In this document: positions 15,536 to 23,929 of the stretch, piece after piece
Numbering within the stretch: the first letter of the stretch is position 1
How the letters are laid out: each line of letters opens with the position of its first letter
From: Microbacterium sp. A20
GTDB lineage: Bacteria > Actinomycetota > Actinomycetes > Actinomycetales > Microbacteriaceae
Direction of reading: 5' to 3'
Length of the DNA: 64,000 nt
NCBI RefSeq assembly: GCF_004794515.1
Contig: NZ_SSDF01000055.1
Location: 1-64,000, forward strand
The notes under the pieces: model-generated
The model's database searches: none
The model's input: the letters and a program-made list of their open reading frames with translations, nothing else
Told to the model about the DNA's origin: nothing
Position numbers and translations under genes: made by a program

Positions 15536-16348
15536 CTACTTCTTGATCTTGACCGTCGTGATCGTCTCGGTGATCCGCGGCAGCAGGTCGGCGACCGACT
15601 GCACGATCTCATCCGGGCGGAACGGGTACTTCTCGATCTCGGCCTGGTCGCTGATGCCGGTGAGCACCAGGATCGTGTGCAGACCCGCCTCGATGCCCGC
15701 GACGACGTCGGTGTCCATGCGGTCGCCGATCATGCCGGTGCGCTTCGAGTGCGCGCCGATCTTGTTCAGAGCGGAGCGGAACATCATCGGGTTCGGCTTG
15801 CCGACCACGTACGGCTCCTTGCCGGTGGCCTTCGTGATCAAGGCGGCGATGGCGCCGGTGGCGGGCAGTGGTCCGTCGGCGCTCGGGCCCGTGGCATCCG
15901 GGTTTGTGACGATGAAGCGCGCACCGCCGATGATGAGGCGGATCGCCTTGGTGATCGCCTCGAACGAGTAGTTGCGGGTCTCTCCGACGACCACGAAGTC
16001 GGGGTTCGTCTCCGTCATGATGAAGCCGGCGTCGTGCAGGGCGGTGAGGATGCCGGCCTCGCCGATCACGAATGCCGAGCCGCCGGGGAGCTGCTGCTTC
16101 AGGAAGTCGGCGGTGGCGAGGGCCGAGGTCCAGATGCGCTCCTCGGGCACGTGCAGCCCGCTGGTGCGGAGGCGAGCGGAGAGGTCGCGCGCGGTGAAGA
16201 TCGAGTTGTTGGTGAGCACCAGGTACGGGATACCTGCGCTCTCCCATCCGGCGAGCAGTTCGGATGCTCCGGGGATGGCGTCGTTCTCATGGACGAGCAC
16301 GCCGTCCATGTCGGTGAGCCAGCATTCGATGTCGTCGCGTTGTGCCAT
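15536..16348 (-). CDS. HAD-IIA (NagD-like) phosphatase
   Basis: A 270-residue HAD hydrolase with a C2 cap of the NagD type. Motif I is WLTDMDGVLV, motif II LVLTNNS, the motif III lysine is in VVGKPNPMMF, and motif IV is GMIGDRMDTDVVAGIEAG. NagD-type enzymes dephosphorylate nucleotides and sugar phosphates, so a housekeeping role is likely. ATG at 16348 is preferred over the GTG at 16354 because TAGGCT lies 6 nt before it, the leaderless pattern seen throughout this window. Confidence 0.88.
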   Translation of the reverse strand: MAQRDDIECWLTDMDGVLVHENDAIPGASELLAGWESAGIPYLVLTNNSIFTARDLSARLRTSGLHVPEERIWTSALATADFLKQQLPGGSAFVIGEAGILTALHDAGFIMTETNPDFVVVGETRNYSFEAITKAIRLIIGGARFIVTNPDATGPSADGPLPATGAIAALITKATGKEPYVVGKPNPMMFRSALNKIGAHSKRTGMIGDRMDTDVVAGIEAGLHTILVLTGISDQAEIEKYPFRPDEIVQSVADLLPRITETITTVKIKK

Positions 16349-16354
16349 GTGCAC

Positions 16355-16360
16355 AGCCTA
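16355..16360 (-). promoter_or_regulatory. -10 element of the NagD-like gene (leaderless)
   Basis: TAGGCT on the minus strand, 6 nt before the ATG at 16348. Confidence 0.55.
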
Positions 16361-16401
16361 GAGGCCGCAGGCGACGCACGCCTGACCGTATTGCGGAGCC
16401 G

Positions 16402-17034
16402 TCAGGCGCTGAGCCAGACCACCTGTGCCGCACCGTCGGGCAGGGCCGTCTGCACGCCGTCGATCTCCACTCCGGACGCTGTCACCGTGACCGTCGATGC
16501 GACCGCCAGGCCCAGCGCCTCGAGTGCCCGGAGCAACTCCGGATCGCGGTCGTCCACGCGCAGCACGCGGCCGGCGTGCCCGGCCGGAGCGTCGGCGAGG
16601 AGCACGAACGGCTCGCGCTCGATGTGACCGTCGGCGTCGGGGATCGCATCGCCGTGCGGGTCGAATCGGGGGCGACCGAGGCGCGCATCGATGCCCTCCA
16701 GCAGCCGATCGCTGATGGTGTGCTCGAGCACCTCGGCCTCGTCGTGCACCTCGTCCCAGCCGTAATCGAACTCCTGCACGAGCCAGGTCTCGATCAGGCG
16801 GTGCCGGCGCACCATCGCCAGGGCACGGAGCGTGCCGGCATCCGTCAGTCGCACCGCACCGTAGGGCACGTGCGAGACGAGACCGGCGGCGGCGAGCTTC
16901 TTCACCATCTCGGTGACCGACGACGGGGCGATGCCGAGCTTCGCGGCGAGCACCGAAGGGGTGATGGGGGCGTCCTGCCACTCGGTGTGCGCGTAGACGG
17001 TCTTCAGGTAGTCGTCAGCTGCAGGGGATGCCAC
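16402..17034 (-). CDS. DtxR/MntR-family metal-dependent repressor
   Basis: A 210-residue regulator. The N-terminal winged helix (ADDYLKTVYAHTEWQDAPITPSVLAAKLG region, then SSVTEMVKKLAAAGLV), the metal-binding dimerisation domain (RRHRLIETWLVQEFDYGWDEVHDEAEVLEH) and a C-terminal SH3/FeoA-like domain are all visible. It most likely senses Mn(II) or Fe(II). The Nramp gene at 21263-22555, about 4 kb away, carries two DtxR-type boxes, so this is the best local candidate for its repressor. The GTG start follows TAGGCT by 6 nt. Confidence 0.87.
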   Translation of the reverse strand: MASPAADDYLKTVYAHTEWQDAPITPSVLAAKLGIAPSSVTEMVKKLAAAGLVSHVPYGAVRLTDAGTLRALAMVRRHRLIETWLVQEFDYGWDEVHDEAEVLEHTISDRLLEGIDARLGRPRFDPHGDAIPDADGHIEREPFVLLADAPAGHAGRVLRVDDRDPELLRALEALGLAVASTVTVTASGVEIDGVQTALPDGAAQVVWLSA

Positions 17035-17040
17035 CGGACC

Positions 17041-17046
17041 AGCCTA
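17041..17046 (-). promoter_or_regulatory. -10 element of the DtxR-family gene (leaderless)
   Basis: TAGGCT on the minus strand, 6 nt before the GTG at 17034. It overlaps the stop codon of the upstream TetR gene. Confidence 0.5.
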
Positions 17047-17700
17047 CGTGGTGCGCTCGCGCGCCCATGAGGTGAGGCCGTGGATCAGTGCCCGCACCCC
17101 GATCTCGAAGGTGCGGCGGGCGGGGTCGGAGCTGAGTCGCGCCCGGGCGCTCTCGGCTTCCGCGAAGGTCGGATACGTCGGAGCGAGCTCGCCCGGTGCC
17201 ATGTTGTCCGCAGGCGCGAGGGCATCCAGCGCGGAGCCGATGATGAAGGCCTCGAGGGCGACGATGGCATCCACGATCGTGTCGGTCGGCCAGCCGTCGT
17301 CCGTGAGCAGGCGGGCGATCTGCTCGTAGTCGGCGAAGGAGGCCTCGTCGGCGTCGATCGGCGAGGTCGCCAACATCACCATGGCCTCCGGGGCGCGGAT
17401 GGCGGCCTCGCGGTAGCTGTGCGCCCACGTCAGGAGCGCGTCGTCGATGGGCATCTCGTGCAGCACGGGGGAGACGAGCGCACGACTGACCTGCCCGCGC
17501 ATGGCGCGGATCACGGCGTCGCGGTTGGCGAAGTGGTGATAGAGCGCGGAGGTGCGCACGCCGAGGGATTCCGCGAGCGCGGTCATCGTGAACTGACGCG
17601 GGGTGCGCTGCGCGCTGAGCCGGAAGGCGGCCTTCAGGATGCGCTCCTCGGTGAGCACCTGCGTCGACGGTCGGCCGACGCTGCGCGGAGATTTCGTCAT
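17044..17700 (-). CDS. TetR-family transcriptional repressor
   Basis: A 218-residue regulator. The N-terminal TetR helix-turn-helix runs over about residues 16-62 (LTEERILKAAFRLSAQ, FTMTALAESLGVRTSALYHHFANRD). An all-helical ligand domain follows, with a TetR_C-like end (RTFEIGVRALIHGLTSW). It is divergent from an amidohydrolase/antiporter pair, and a perfect 8+8 inverted repeat lies between the two starts. It should therefore repress that operon and itself, with the inducer probably being the amidohydrolase substrate. Confidence 0.87.
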   Translation of the reverse strand: MTKSPRSVGRPSTQVLTEERILKAAFRLSAQRTPRQFTMTALAESLGVRTSALYHHFANRDAVIRAMRGQVSRALVSPVLHEMPIDDALLTWAHSYREAAIRAPEAMVMLATSPIDADEASFADYEQIARLLTDDGWPTDTIVDAIVALEAFIIGSALDALAPADNMAPGELAPTYPTFAEAESARARLSSDPARRTFEIGVRALIHGLTSWARERTT

Positions 17701-17732
17701 CGTGCTCGATTCTGCTCAGGCGTCTGGTATTT

Positions 17733-17751
17733 TATTGAAACTCTTTCAATA
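17733..17751. promoter_or_regulatory. Operator for the TetR-family repressor
   Basis: Perfect inverted repeat TATTGAAA-CTC-TTTCAATA in the 83-bp divergent gap, 32 bp from each start codon. It is AT-rich against the surrounding GC background, as expected for a TetR site controlling both directions. Confidence 0.75.
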
Positions 17752-17783
17752 CCGAACGATTCACTACCGACGAAGGTACAGTC

Positions 17784-19397
17784 ATGACCGGTTTCGACGC
17801 CGACGCCATTGTCACCGGCGCACACGTGGTGACGATGGACCCGCGCCGCCCGCACGCCACGGCCTTCGCGGTGCGCGACGGGCGGTTCCTTGCCGTCGGC
17901 GACGACACGCTGATCCGTGAGCTGCGCGGCCCGCGCACCGTCGTTCACGACCTCGGCGGTGCGGCCGTGACGCCGGGGCTCATCGACGCACACCTGCATC
18001 CGATCCAGGGGATCGAGCTGACCGCCGGCATCGACCTCGGGGGACTGACCACCGCTGTCGACCTCCTCGCGGCGCTGCGGACCGAAGCGGATCGAGCGCT
18101 CGCCGAAGACGCCGACCCGTGGGTGCGGGGGTGGAACGTCGATTACGACGTGTTCCACGACCTGCCGATGACGGCGGCGGCGATCGAGGACGCGGTGCGC
18201 GGGCTGCCTGCGCTGCTCATCCTGTTCGACGGACACACCGCGCTCGCGAGCCACGCGGGACTTTCCCGGGCGGGGATCACCGGCGCGCGAGAGTTCGAGG
18301 ACTCGTCGTGCGTCGTCATCGACGTGAACGGGGTGCCGACCGGCGAGCTTCGCGAACTCGGTGCCTACGAGCCCGTGCGGCTGAGCGCGCCCGCGCTGAC
18401 CCGCGACCAGACCCTGGCGGTCGGTCACGAGCTCCTGCGGGGACTGGGCGACTCCGGTCTCACCGGCGGCACGATCATGGACGGCGGCTTCGCCACCCTC
18501 GAGCTGTTGGACGCTCTGGAGCAGGGGCCCGGGCTGCCGATCCGCATCGTCTCGGCCATCGACCACGAGCCCGGCTTCGACGAGGAGCGGACGGGCGCGA
18601 ATCTCGCGATGCGCGACCGGCGCGGCGACCGATGGCGCGGAGGCGTCGTGAAGCTGTATGCCGACGGCGTGGTCGAGACCGGCACGGCCTGGCTGTACGA
18701 GCCGGACACCGCCGGCACGGGGCTGGAGCCGTTCTGGAAGGATGCCGCGGCGTACGCGCGCACCGTGCGACGCTACGCCGAGGCCGGATTCCAGGTGGCG
18801 ACGCACGCCATCGGCGACCGTGCCGTCGGGGAGGTCGTCGACGCGTACCTGGCTACCGGCATCCGCAGTGCAGGGGGAGCCCCGCATCGCATCGAGCACC
18901 TCGAGACCACGACCGACCGCGACGTCGCCCGCATCGCCGCCGCGGGCATCACCGCCTCGATGCAGCCCCTCCACATGCAGTGGCGCAAGGCAGACGGCTC
19001 GGACGACTGGTCCCGCAAGCTGGGACCCGCCCGCGCCGCCCGCGCCTGGCGCGCCCGCGACTACTGGGACGCAGGGGCGCCGCTCGCGCTCGGCTCCGAC
19101 TGGCCCATCGCGCAGAACGACGCGCGCATCGGCCTCGCCTGGGCGATGCTGCGCCGCCGCCCCGGAGACCGCGACGCCCCGGTCTTCGAGCCCGAGCAGG
19201 CGCTCACCCCCTACCAGGCGCTGCACGGCTACACCGTGGGCGCCGCCCTGGCCCAGGGAGACGCCGACCTCGGTAGCATCGCCCCCGGGTTCCGGGCCGA
19301 CTACGCCGTGTGGGCGGAGAACCCGCTGCACGTCTCCCCGGACGACCTCCCCGACCTGCCCGTGCAGGGGACGGCCGTCGGCGGCACCGAGCCCTGA
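17784..19397 (+). CDS. Amidohydrolase 3 family metal-dependent hydrolase (YtcJ-like)
   Basis: A 537-residue enzyme of the amidohydrolase superfamily. The N-terminal beta sandwich (AIVTGAHVVTMDPRRPHATAF) leads into the metal motif LIDAHLHPIQG. The barrel follows with KLYADGVVETGTAW, THAIGDRAVGEVVDAYL (metal His), PHRIEHLET and LGSDWPIAQ, which carries the final Asp. YtcJ-like enzymes hydrolyse N-acyl or cyclic amide compounds, but the substrate is unknown. GAAGG precedes the ATG. The NhaC-like transporter follows 65 bp downstream, and both are probably induced when the TetR protein releases its operator. Confidence 0.88.
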   Translation: MTGFDADAIVTGAHVVTMDPRRPHATAFAVRDGRFLAVGDDTLIRELRGPRTVVHDLGGAAVTPGLIDAHLHPIQGIELTAGIDLGGLTTAVDLLAALRTEADRALAEDADPWVRGWNVDYDVFHDLPMTAAAIEDAVRGLPALLILFDGHTALASHAGLSRAGITGAREFEDSSCVVIDVNGVPTGELRELGAYEPVRLSAPALTRDQTLAVGHELLRGLGDSGLTGGTIMDGGFATLELLDALEQGPGLPIRIVSAIDHEPGFDEERTGANLAMRDRRGDRWRGGVVKLYADGVVETGTAWLYEPDTAGTGLEPFWKDAAAYARTVRRYAEAGFQVATHAIGDRAVGEVVDAYLATGIRSAGGAPHRIEHLETTTDRDVARIAAAGITASMQPLHMQWRKADGSDDWSRKLGPARAARAWRARDYWDAGAPLALGSDWPIAQNDARIGLAWAMLRRRPGDRDAPVFEPEQALTPYQALHGYTVGAALAQGDADLGSIAPGFRADYAVWAENPLHVSPDDLPDLPVQGTAVGGTEP

Positions 19398-19462
19398 CCC
19401 CCGGCTCGACCGCACTCCTCCGCCCCCTTCGCACTCGCCCCCTTCACACTGAGGTGACCTCC

Positions 19463-20914
19463 ATGCCCGAATTCGGCGCTCTCGCGCTCCTCCCCATCGT
19501 GGTGATCCTGATCGTCGCGGTCGCCACCAGACGCACCCTCTTCGCCCTGTTCTGCGGCACCATCGCCGGAGCGCTGATCCTCGGCGGCTGGGGCGGCTTC
19601 GACGTCTGGGTCGAGTACACCGGGAAGGCGCTGTCCAACGCCACGGCGCAGTGGCTGCTGCTGATCGTCGCGCTGTTCGGCATCCTCATGATGCTGTTCG
19701 AGAAGTCGGGCATCGTCACCGACTTCGCGCGGTGGGCCGAGCGGTTCGTGACCTCGCGCCGCAAGTCGACCGTGCTGACCTTCCTGCTGTCGGTCGTGCT
19801 GTTCGTCGACGACTACCTCAACGTGCTCACCACCGGCACCTCGATGAAGCAGGTCACCGACCGCTACCGGGTGCCGCGCACGCAGCTCGGCGCCATCATG
19901 AAGATGACGGCCGCGCCGATCGCCGTCCTCGTCCCCGTGTCGACGTGGGCGCTGTTCTTCTCCGGGCTCTTCGAGGCGCAGGGCGTCACGGTCGGCGGCA
20001 CCGGATTCGGCGCCTACCTGCAGGCGATCCCCTTCATCTTCTTCGGGTGGGCGGCCCTCGCGGTCGCGTTGCTGATGAGCATCGGATGGCTGCCGAAGCT
20101 CGGCGTGATCAAGCGCGATGCGATCCGCGCGGAGCGTGACGGTGACGTCTTCCCGCTCGGCACCACCGATGACGAACGGCGAGCCGAGGGCGTGGCGCTC
20201 CTGGCTGAGCTCGAGGCCGACGACCCCGACGGGTCGACCGCGCAGCGGGTCGCCACCGCGCTCGCGACGTCGGCCGAGGCGGATGCGGGGCGCAAGCCGC
20301 AGCCGTGGGGCTTCCTGACCGCGATGGCCGTGCTCGTCGGCGTCACGATCGCGACCAACGCCAACGTCGTCGCCGGCACCGCCGCGGCCCTCGCCGTGAC
20401 CCTCGTGATCGTGCTCGTGCAGCGCCGCCTCAGCATCCGCGGAGTGCTGGATGCCGCGCTGGAGGGCATCGAGAGCATGCTGTTCGTGATGATCCTCACC
20501 GTGCTGGCGTTCATGGTGCAGGAGATGAACATCGCCCTGCAGCTTGCCGAGTTCGTGATCCAGGTCACGGAGCCGGTGCTGACCCCGGCGCTGCTGCCGG
20601 CCATCGTCTTCGCGGTGTGCGGGATCTACGCATACGCCACCGGATCGTTCTGGGATCTCGCTGCGGTGATCACCCCGGTCGTCCTCCCGCTGGCGCTGGC
20701 CCTCGGTGCCGACCCGATCCTCGCGGGCGCCGCCGTGTTCTCCGGCGCGGCGCTCGGCAGCACGACCTGCCTCTACGGCGACGGCATCATCCTCGCCTCG
20801 CGGTCGATCGGCATCAAGCCGATCAACCTCATGCTCGCGATCCTGCCCTACGCCGGGATCGCCGCCGGACTGTCGTTCGTGATGTACCTGGTGACGGGCT
20901 TCGTCACGGCGTAG
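19463..20914 (+). CDS. NhaC-family Na+/H+ antiporter-like transporter
   Basis: A 483-residue membrane protein with about 11-12 hydrophobic segments. Typical NhaC features include VLFVDDYLNVLTTGTSM, MTAAPIAVLVPVSTWA, ATGSFWDLAAVITPV and GAALGSTTCLYGDGIILA. A cytosolic loop of about 70 residues in the middle is rich in acidic and Ala residues. ATG at 19463 follows GAGGTG. Because it is paired with an amidohydrolase under TetR control, it more likely takes up the organic substrate with cations than regulates pH. NhaC relatives such as MleN exchange organic acids. Confidence 0.85.
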   Translation: MPEFGALALLPIVVILIVAVATRRTLFALFCGTIAGALILGGWGGFDVWVEYTGKALSNATAQWLLLIVALFGILMMLFEKSGIVTDFARWAERFVTSRRKSTVLTFLLSVVLFVDDYLNVLTTGTSMKQVTDRYRVPRTQLGAIMKMTAAPIAVLVPVSTWALFFSGLFEAQGVTVGGTGFGAYLQAIPFIFFGWAALAVALLMSIGWLPKLGVIKRDAIRAERDGDVFPLGTTDDERRAEGVALLAELEADDPDGSTAQRVATALATSAEADAGRKPQPWGFLTAMAVLVGVTIATNANVVAGTAAALAVTLVIVLVQRRLSIRGVLDAALEGIESMLFVMILTVLAFMVQEMNIALQLAEFVIQVTEPVLTPALLPAIVFAVCGIYAYATGSFWDLAAVITPVVLPLALALGADPILAGAAVFSGAALGSTTCLYGDGIILASRSIGIKPINLMLAILPYAGIAAGLSFVMYLVTGFVTA

Positions 20915-20942
20915 GGCGACCGACCGGTTCGGGCGGCGGGGG

Positions 20943-21242
20943 TCAGCTCGTCGCGGCGGCCAGGAGGCTGTAGGCGGCCTGACCGGCGAAGAACAGGACC
21001 AGGAAGCCGAGGAGGGCGGCGGCCAGCGAGAGCCGGCCGTCGAATCCCTCGATCTCGGCGATGCCGATCTTGCGCGCGCGGAACGCCAGGACGAGTGTGG
21101 CGACGCCGAGGGCGAGCTGCACCCACGGGCTGCCGAGGCCGATGACCTTCGGGAACGCGATCAGCAGGCCGCCGATCACGCCCGTCGCGAGTCCGATCCA
21201 GGTGAGGATGCGGACGTTGCGGCGGGCGTTCTCGGCAGACAT
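20943..21242 (-). CDS. Small membrane protein downstream of the Nramp transporter
   Basis: A 99-residue protein with three hydrophobic segments (LTWIGLATGVIGGLLIAF, VQLALGVATLVLAFRA, LSLAAALLGFLVLFFAG). It is read from ATG at 21242, 20 bp after the stop of mntH, so the two are probably one transcript. No family recognised. A helper role in metal transport is possible from context only. The open frame upstream of this ATG is an out-of-frame shadow of mntH. Confidence 0.6.
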   Translation of the reverse strand: MSAENARRNVRILTWIGLATGVIGGLLIAFPKVIGLGSPWVQLALGVATLVLAFRARKIGIAEIEGFDGRLSLAAALLGFLVLFFAGQAAYSLLAAATS

Positions 21243-21262
21243 GCTGTCGAGCCTATCCGGGG

Positions 21263-22555
21263 TCAGGCCCCCGTCAGCACGAGCCAGAGCAGGGCTCCGT
21301 TGAGGGCGATCAGCAGCACCGAGGCGAGGATGCCGGCGGCCGTGGTCCAGCGGCGGTTGACCCAGGCGCCGAGGGTTCGCCGCTGCGCGGTGAGCACGAC
21401 CAGCGGGATCAGCGCGAACGGGATGCCGAACGAGAGCACCACCTGGCTGAGTACCAGGGCGAGTGTCGGATCGAATCCGATGCCGAGGATGACGAGCGCG
21501 GGGATCAGGGTGACCAGGCGGCGGGCGAGCAGCGGGATGCGCACATGCAGCAGGCCGTGCATGATCTCGGCACCCGCGTAGGCACCCACCGAGGTCGAGG
21601 CCAGACCGGAGGCGAGGAGCCCGACGGCGAAGAAGGTCGCCACGACCTGACCGAGTCCCGCGGCGAGAGCGGCGTGTGCGCCCTCGAGCGAGTCGGTGCC
21701 CTCGACGCCGGCGAGGTTCGCGGCCGCGAGCAGCAGGATGCAGAGGTTCACGGACCCGGCGATCACCATCGCGATCGAGACGTCCCAGCGGGTGGCGGTG
21801 AGCAGGCGGCGGATGCGCGAGGTCTCGGTGCGCACGGCCTCGTCGCCCGCGTGGGTGGTCGTGGCGCCGAAACGGTCGCGGGCCAGGGAGGAGTGCGCGT
21901 AGATCGCGTGCGGCATGATCGTCGCGCCGAGGATGGATGCGGCCAGCAGCACCGAGCCGGTGTCTTCGAAGCGCGGAACCATCCCGCCGAGCACCCCTGC
22001 CGGATCCGGCGGCGCGACGAACACGCCGGCCACGAAGCCGATCGTGATGATGGCCATGAGCCCGATGATCACGAACTCGAACGGGCGGGCGCCGCGCCGG
22101 CTCTGCACCGCGAGCAGGATCATCGAGACCGCGCCGGTGATGAGTCCGCCCAGCAGCAGCGGCACGTCGAACAGCAGGTTCAGTGCCACTGCGCCGCCGA
22201 TGACCTCGGCGAGGTCGGTGGCCATCGCGACGAGCTCGGCCTGCAGCCAGTACGCGCGGCGGGCCCACGGCCGCTTCAGCCGCGCGCCCAGCACCTCGGG
22301 GAGGCTCTGTCCGGTGACGACGCCCAGCTTCGCGGAGAGGTACTGGATCAGCCAGGCCATGATGTTGCCCGCGAGCACGACCCACACCAGGAGATAGCCG
22401 TACTGCGCCCCGGCGGTCATGTTGCTGGCGACGTTCCCGGGGTCCAGGTACGCGACACCGGCGACGAGGGCGGGTCCGAGCAGCCAGAGGCTGCGTGGTG
22501 CGCCCGCCCGAGGTGCGGCGGGGGCGGTCATCGCGGCAGAAGGACTTTTAGGCAC
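21263..22555 (-). CDS. mntH: Nramp-family Mn2+/Fe2+ transporter
   Basis: Proton-coupled divalent metal importer, 430 residues with about 11 transmembrane segments. The metal-site motif in helix 1 is AYLDPGNVASNM (DPGN). ELVAMATDLAEVIGGA and the helix 6 motif ATIMPHAIYAHSS (MPH) are diagnostic. GTG at 22555 is chosen because TACGGT lies 6 nt upstream with TTTAGG 17 nt further up; a longer frame to 22585 would start inside the operator. ATG at 22531 is the alternative. Two DtxR-type boxes bracket the promoter, implying repression by Mn or Fe. Confidence 0.92.
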   Translation of the reverse strand: MPKSPSAAMTAPAAPRAGAPRSLWLLGPALVAGVAYLDPGNVASNMTAGAQYGYLLVWVVLAGNIMAWLIQYLSAKLGVVTGQSLPEVLGARLKRPWARRAYWLQAELVAMATDLAEVIGGAVALNLLFDVPLLLGGLITGAVSMILLAVQSRRGARPFEFVIIGLMAIITIGFVAGVFVAPPDPAGVLGGMVPRFEDTGSVLLAASILGATIMPHAIYAHSSLARDRFGATTTHAGDEAVRTETSRIRRLLTATRWDVSIAMVIAGSVNLCILLLAAANLAGVEGTDSLEGAHAALAAGLGQVVATFFAVGLLASGLASTSVGAYAGAEIMHGLLHVRIPLLARRLVTLIPALVILGIGFDPTLALVLSQVVLSFGIPFALIPLVVLTAQRRTLGAWVNRRWTTAAGILASVLLIALNGALLWLVLTGA

Positions 22556-22562
22556 ACCGAAA
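22547..22562. promoter_or_regulatory. DtxR/MntR-type operator 1 of mntH
   Basis: TTTAGGCACACCGAAA, overlapping the transcription start and the first codons of mntH. It is a near-palindrome and nearly identical to the second box on the other side of the -10. Confidence 0.65.
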
Positions 22563-22567
22563 CCGTA
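22562..22567 (-). promoter_or_regulatory. mntH promoter -10 (TACGGT; -35 TTTAGG at 22585-22590)
   Basis: Minus-strand TACGGT with TTTAGG 17 nt upstream. The start codon lies 6 nt after the -10, so the transcript should be leaderless. Confidence 0.55.
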
Positions 22568-22574
22568 TCGCATT

Positions 22575-22590
22575 TTTCGGCGCACCTAAA
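22575..22590. promoter_or_regulatory. DtxR/MntR-type operator 2 of mntH
   Basis: TTTCGGCGCACCTAAA, the reverse complement of TTTAGGTGCGCCGAAA and so a close copy of operator 1 in opposite orientation. It covers the -35 hexamer. Confidence 0.65.
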
Positions 22591-22667
22591 TATGTTTCGA
22601 ATCGCGTGGTTGCATCCGCTGCCTGGATGGGACCGATTGCGCGATTCGAAGGTGCCTCCCGCGGCGA

Positions 22668-22673
22668 TAGCCT
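22668..22673 (+). promoter_or_regulatory. -10 element of the RNA methyltransferase gene (leaderless)
   Basis: TAGCCT, 6 nt before the ATG at 22680. Confidence 0.5.
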
Positions 22674-22679
22674 GGCGGG

Positions 22680-23360
22680 ATGGATGACGCCGCGCCGAAC
22701 AGCACGAACCCCGACGTTCCGGCGGACGCGGTGAGCGCGGGGTCGATCGCTCAGCCCGGGTACGGTGTCGGCCCCTGGCCCGGCGGGGAGGCGGCGTGGC
22801 CCGAGGGTGAGCAGTACGACCCCGAGCTCCTCGCTGAAGGCGACACCCGCAACGTGATCGACCGCTACCGCTACTGGCGGATGGAGGCGATCGTCGCTGA
22901 CCTCGACACGCAGCGTCACCCGTTCCACGTCGCCATCGAGAACTGGCAGCACGACATGAACATCGGGTCGATCGTGCGCAGTGCCAACGCGTTCCTCGCC
23001 GACACCGTGCACATCATCGGTCGCCGGCGGTGGAACAAGCGCGGCGCCATGGTCACCGACCGCTACCAGCATGTCGTGCACCACGAAGACGTCGAGACAT
23101 TCGCCGCCTGGGCCGCGGCCGAGGGCATCCCGATCATCGCGGTCGACAACGTCGAGGGTGCCGTGCCCGTGGATCGCGCCGAACTCCCGCAGCGCTGCGC
23201 GCTCCTGTTCGGCCAGGAAGGACCGGGGCTCTCCGCCGAGGCGCTCGCCGCCGCAACCGCCCACATCGAAATCACCCAATACGGCTCGACGCGTTCGATC
23301 AACGCCAGCGCCGCAGCCGCCGTGATCATGTACGAGTGGTGCCGGAGATACGCCGGCTGA
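22680..23360 (+). CDS. SpoU/TrmH-family RNA 2'-O-methyltransferase
   Basis: A 226-residue SPOUT enzyme that methylates a ribose in rRNA or tRNA with S-adenosylmethionine. After an acidic N-terminal extension of about 70 residues the three family motifs appear in order: DMNIGSIVRSANAF (motif 1 with the conserved Asn and Arg), LLFGQEGPGLS (motif 2) and EITQYGSTRSINASAAAAV (motif 3, forming the knot). The target RNA position cannot be told from sequence. The gene is leaderless and diverges from mntH. Confidence 0.88.
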   Translation: MDDAAPNSTNPDVPADAVSAGSIAQPGYGVGPWPGGEAAWPEGEQYDPELLAEGDTRNVIDRYRYWRMEAIVADLDTQRHPFHVAIENWQHDMNIGSIVRSANAFLADTVHIIGRRRWNKRGAMVTDRYQHVVHHEDVETFAAWAAAEGIPIIAVDNVEGAVPVDRAELPQRCALLFGQEGPGLSAEALAAATAHIEITQYGSTRSINASAAAAVIMYEWCRRYAG

Positions 23361-23428
23361 TCACCGCCGGAACCCCTCGACAGGCCGTGACTGCGGGCGT
23401 AGCGTGAGTGCCGATCAAGGAGGTCGAC

Positions 23429-23896
23429 ATGGCAGTCGTCACACCAATCCGCCCGTTCCTCTGGTTCGCCGACAGGGCGCAGGAGGCGATGGAGTACTAC
23501 GTCTCGGTGTTCCCGAACTCATCGATCGACAGCGTGACCTTCTATCCGGACGAGAACCTCAGCGAGCACTTCGAGGGCATGACGGGGAAGGTCATCAACG
23601 GGGAGTTCACTCTGAACGGCACGCGATTCGGCTGCCTCGACGGGGGTCCGGAGTTCACCTTCAACGAGGCCGTCTCCTTTGTGATCGAGTGCGCCGACCA
23701 GGGCGAGATCGACCGCTACTGGCAGGCGCTCTCCGCGGTGCCGGAGGCGGAGGCGTGCGGCTGGTGCAAGGACCGGTTCGGCGTCAGCTGGCAGGTGGTT
23801 CCCGCCGGGCTCGACCTGCTGCAGCAGCGGCCGGAGCAGATCCAGGCGCTCATGCACATGAAGAAGATCGTGATCGCGGAGCTCGAGATCGCCTGA
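23429..23896 (+). CDS. VOC-superfamily PhnB-like protein
   Basis: A 155-residue protein of the PhnB/3-demethylubiquinone-methyltransferase-like group of the vicinal oxygen chelate superfamily. It begins TPIRPFLWFADRAQEAMEYY, with later blocks RFGCLDGGPEFTFNEAVSF and GWCKDRFGVSWQVVP, all typical. ATG at 23429 is chosen over the upstream GTG at 23408 because AAGGAGG sits 5 nt before it and a TAGCGT -10 at 23400-23405 would start the RNA downstream of that GTG. These proteins are often annotated as glyoxalase-like; no activity can be assigned. Confidence 0.82.
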   Translation: MAVVTPIRPFLWFADRAQEAMEYYVSVFPNSSIDSVTFYPDENLSEHFEGMTGKVINGEFTLNGTRFGCLDGGPEFTFNEAVSFVIECADQGEIDRYWQALSAVPEAEACGWCKDRFGVSWQVVPAGLDLLQQRPEQIQALMHMKKIVIAELEIA

Positions 23897-23929
23897 GCCC
23901 GCGCTGGGCGGCGGGGCTGAACAGCGCGG

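Noticed and set aside
22556..22585. A longer N-terminus for MntH starting at 22585
   Set aside because: Its first codons lie inside the operator and promoter; the predicted mRNA starts at or next to 22555.
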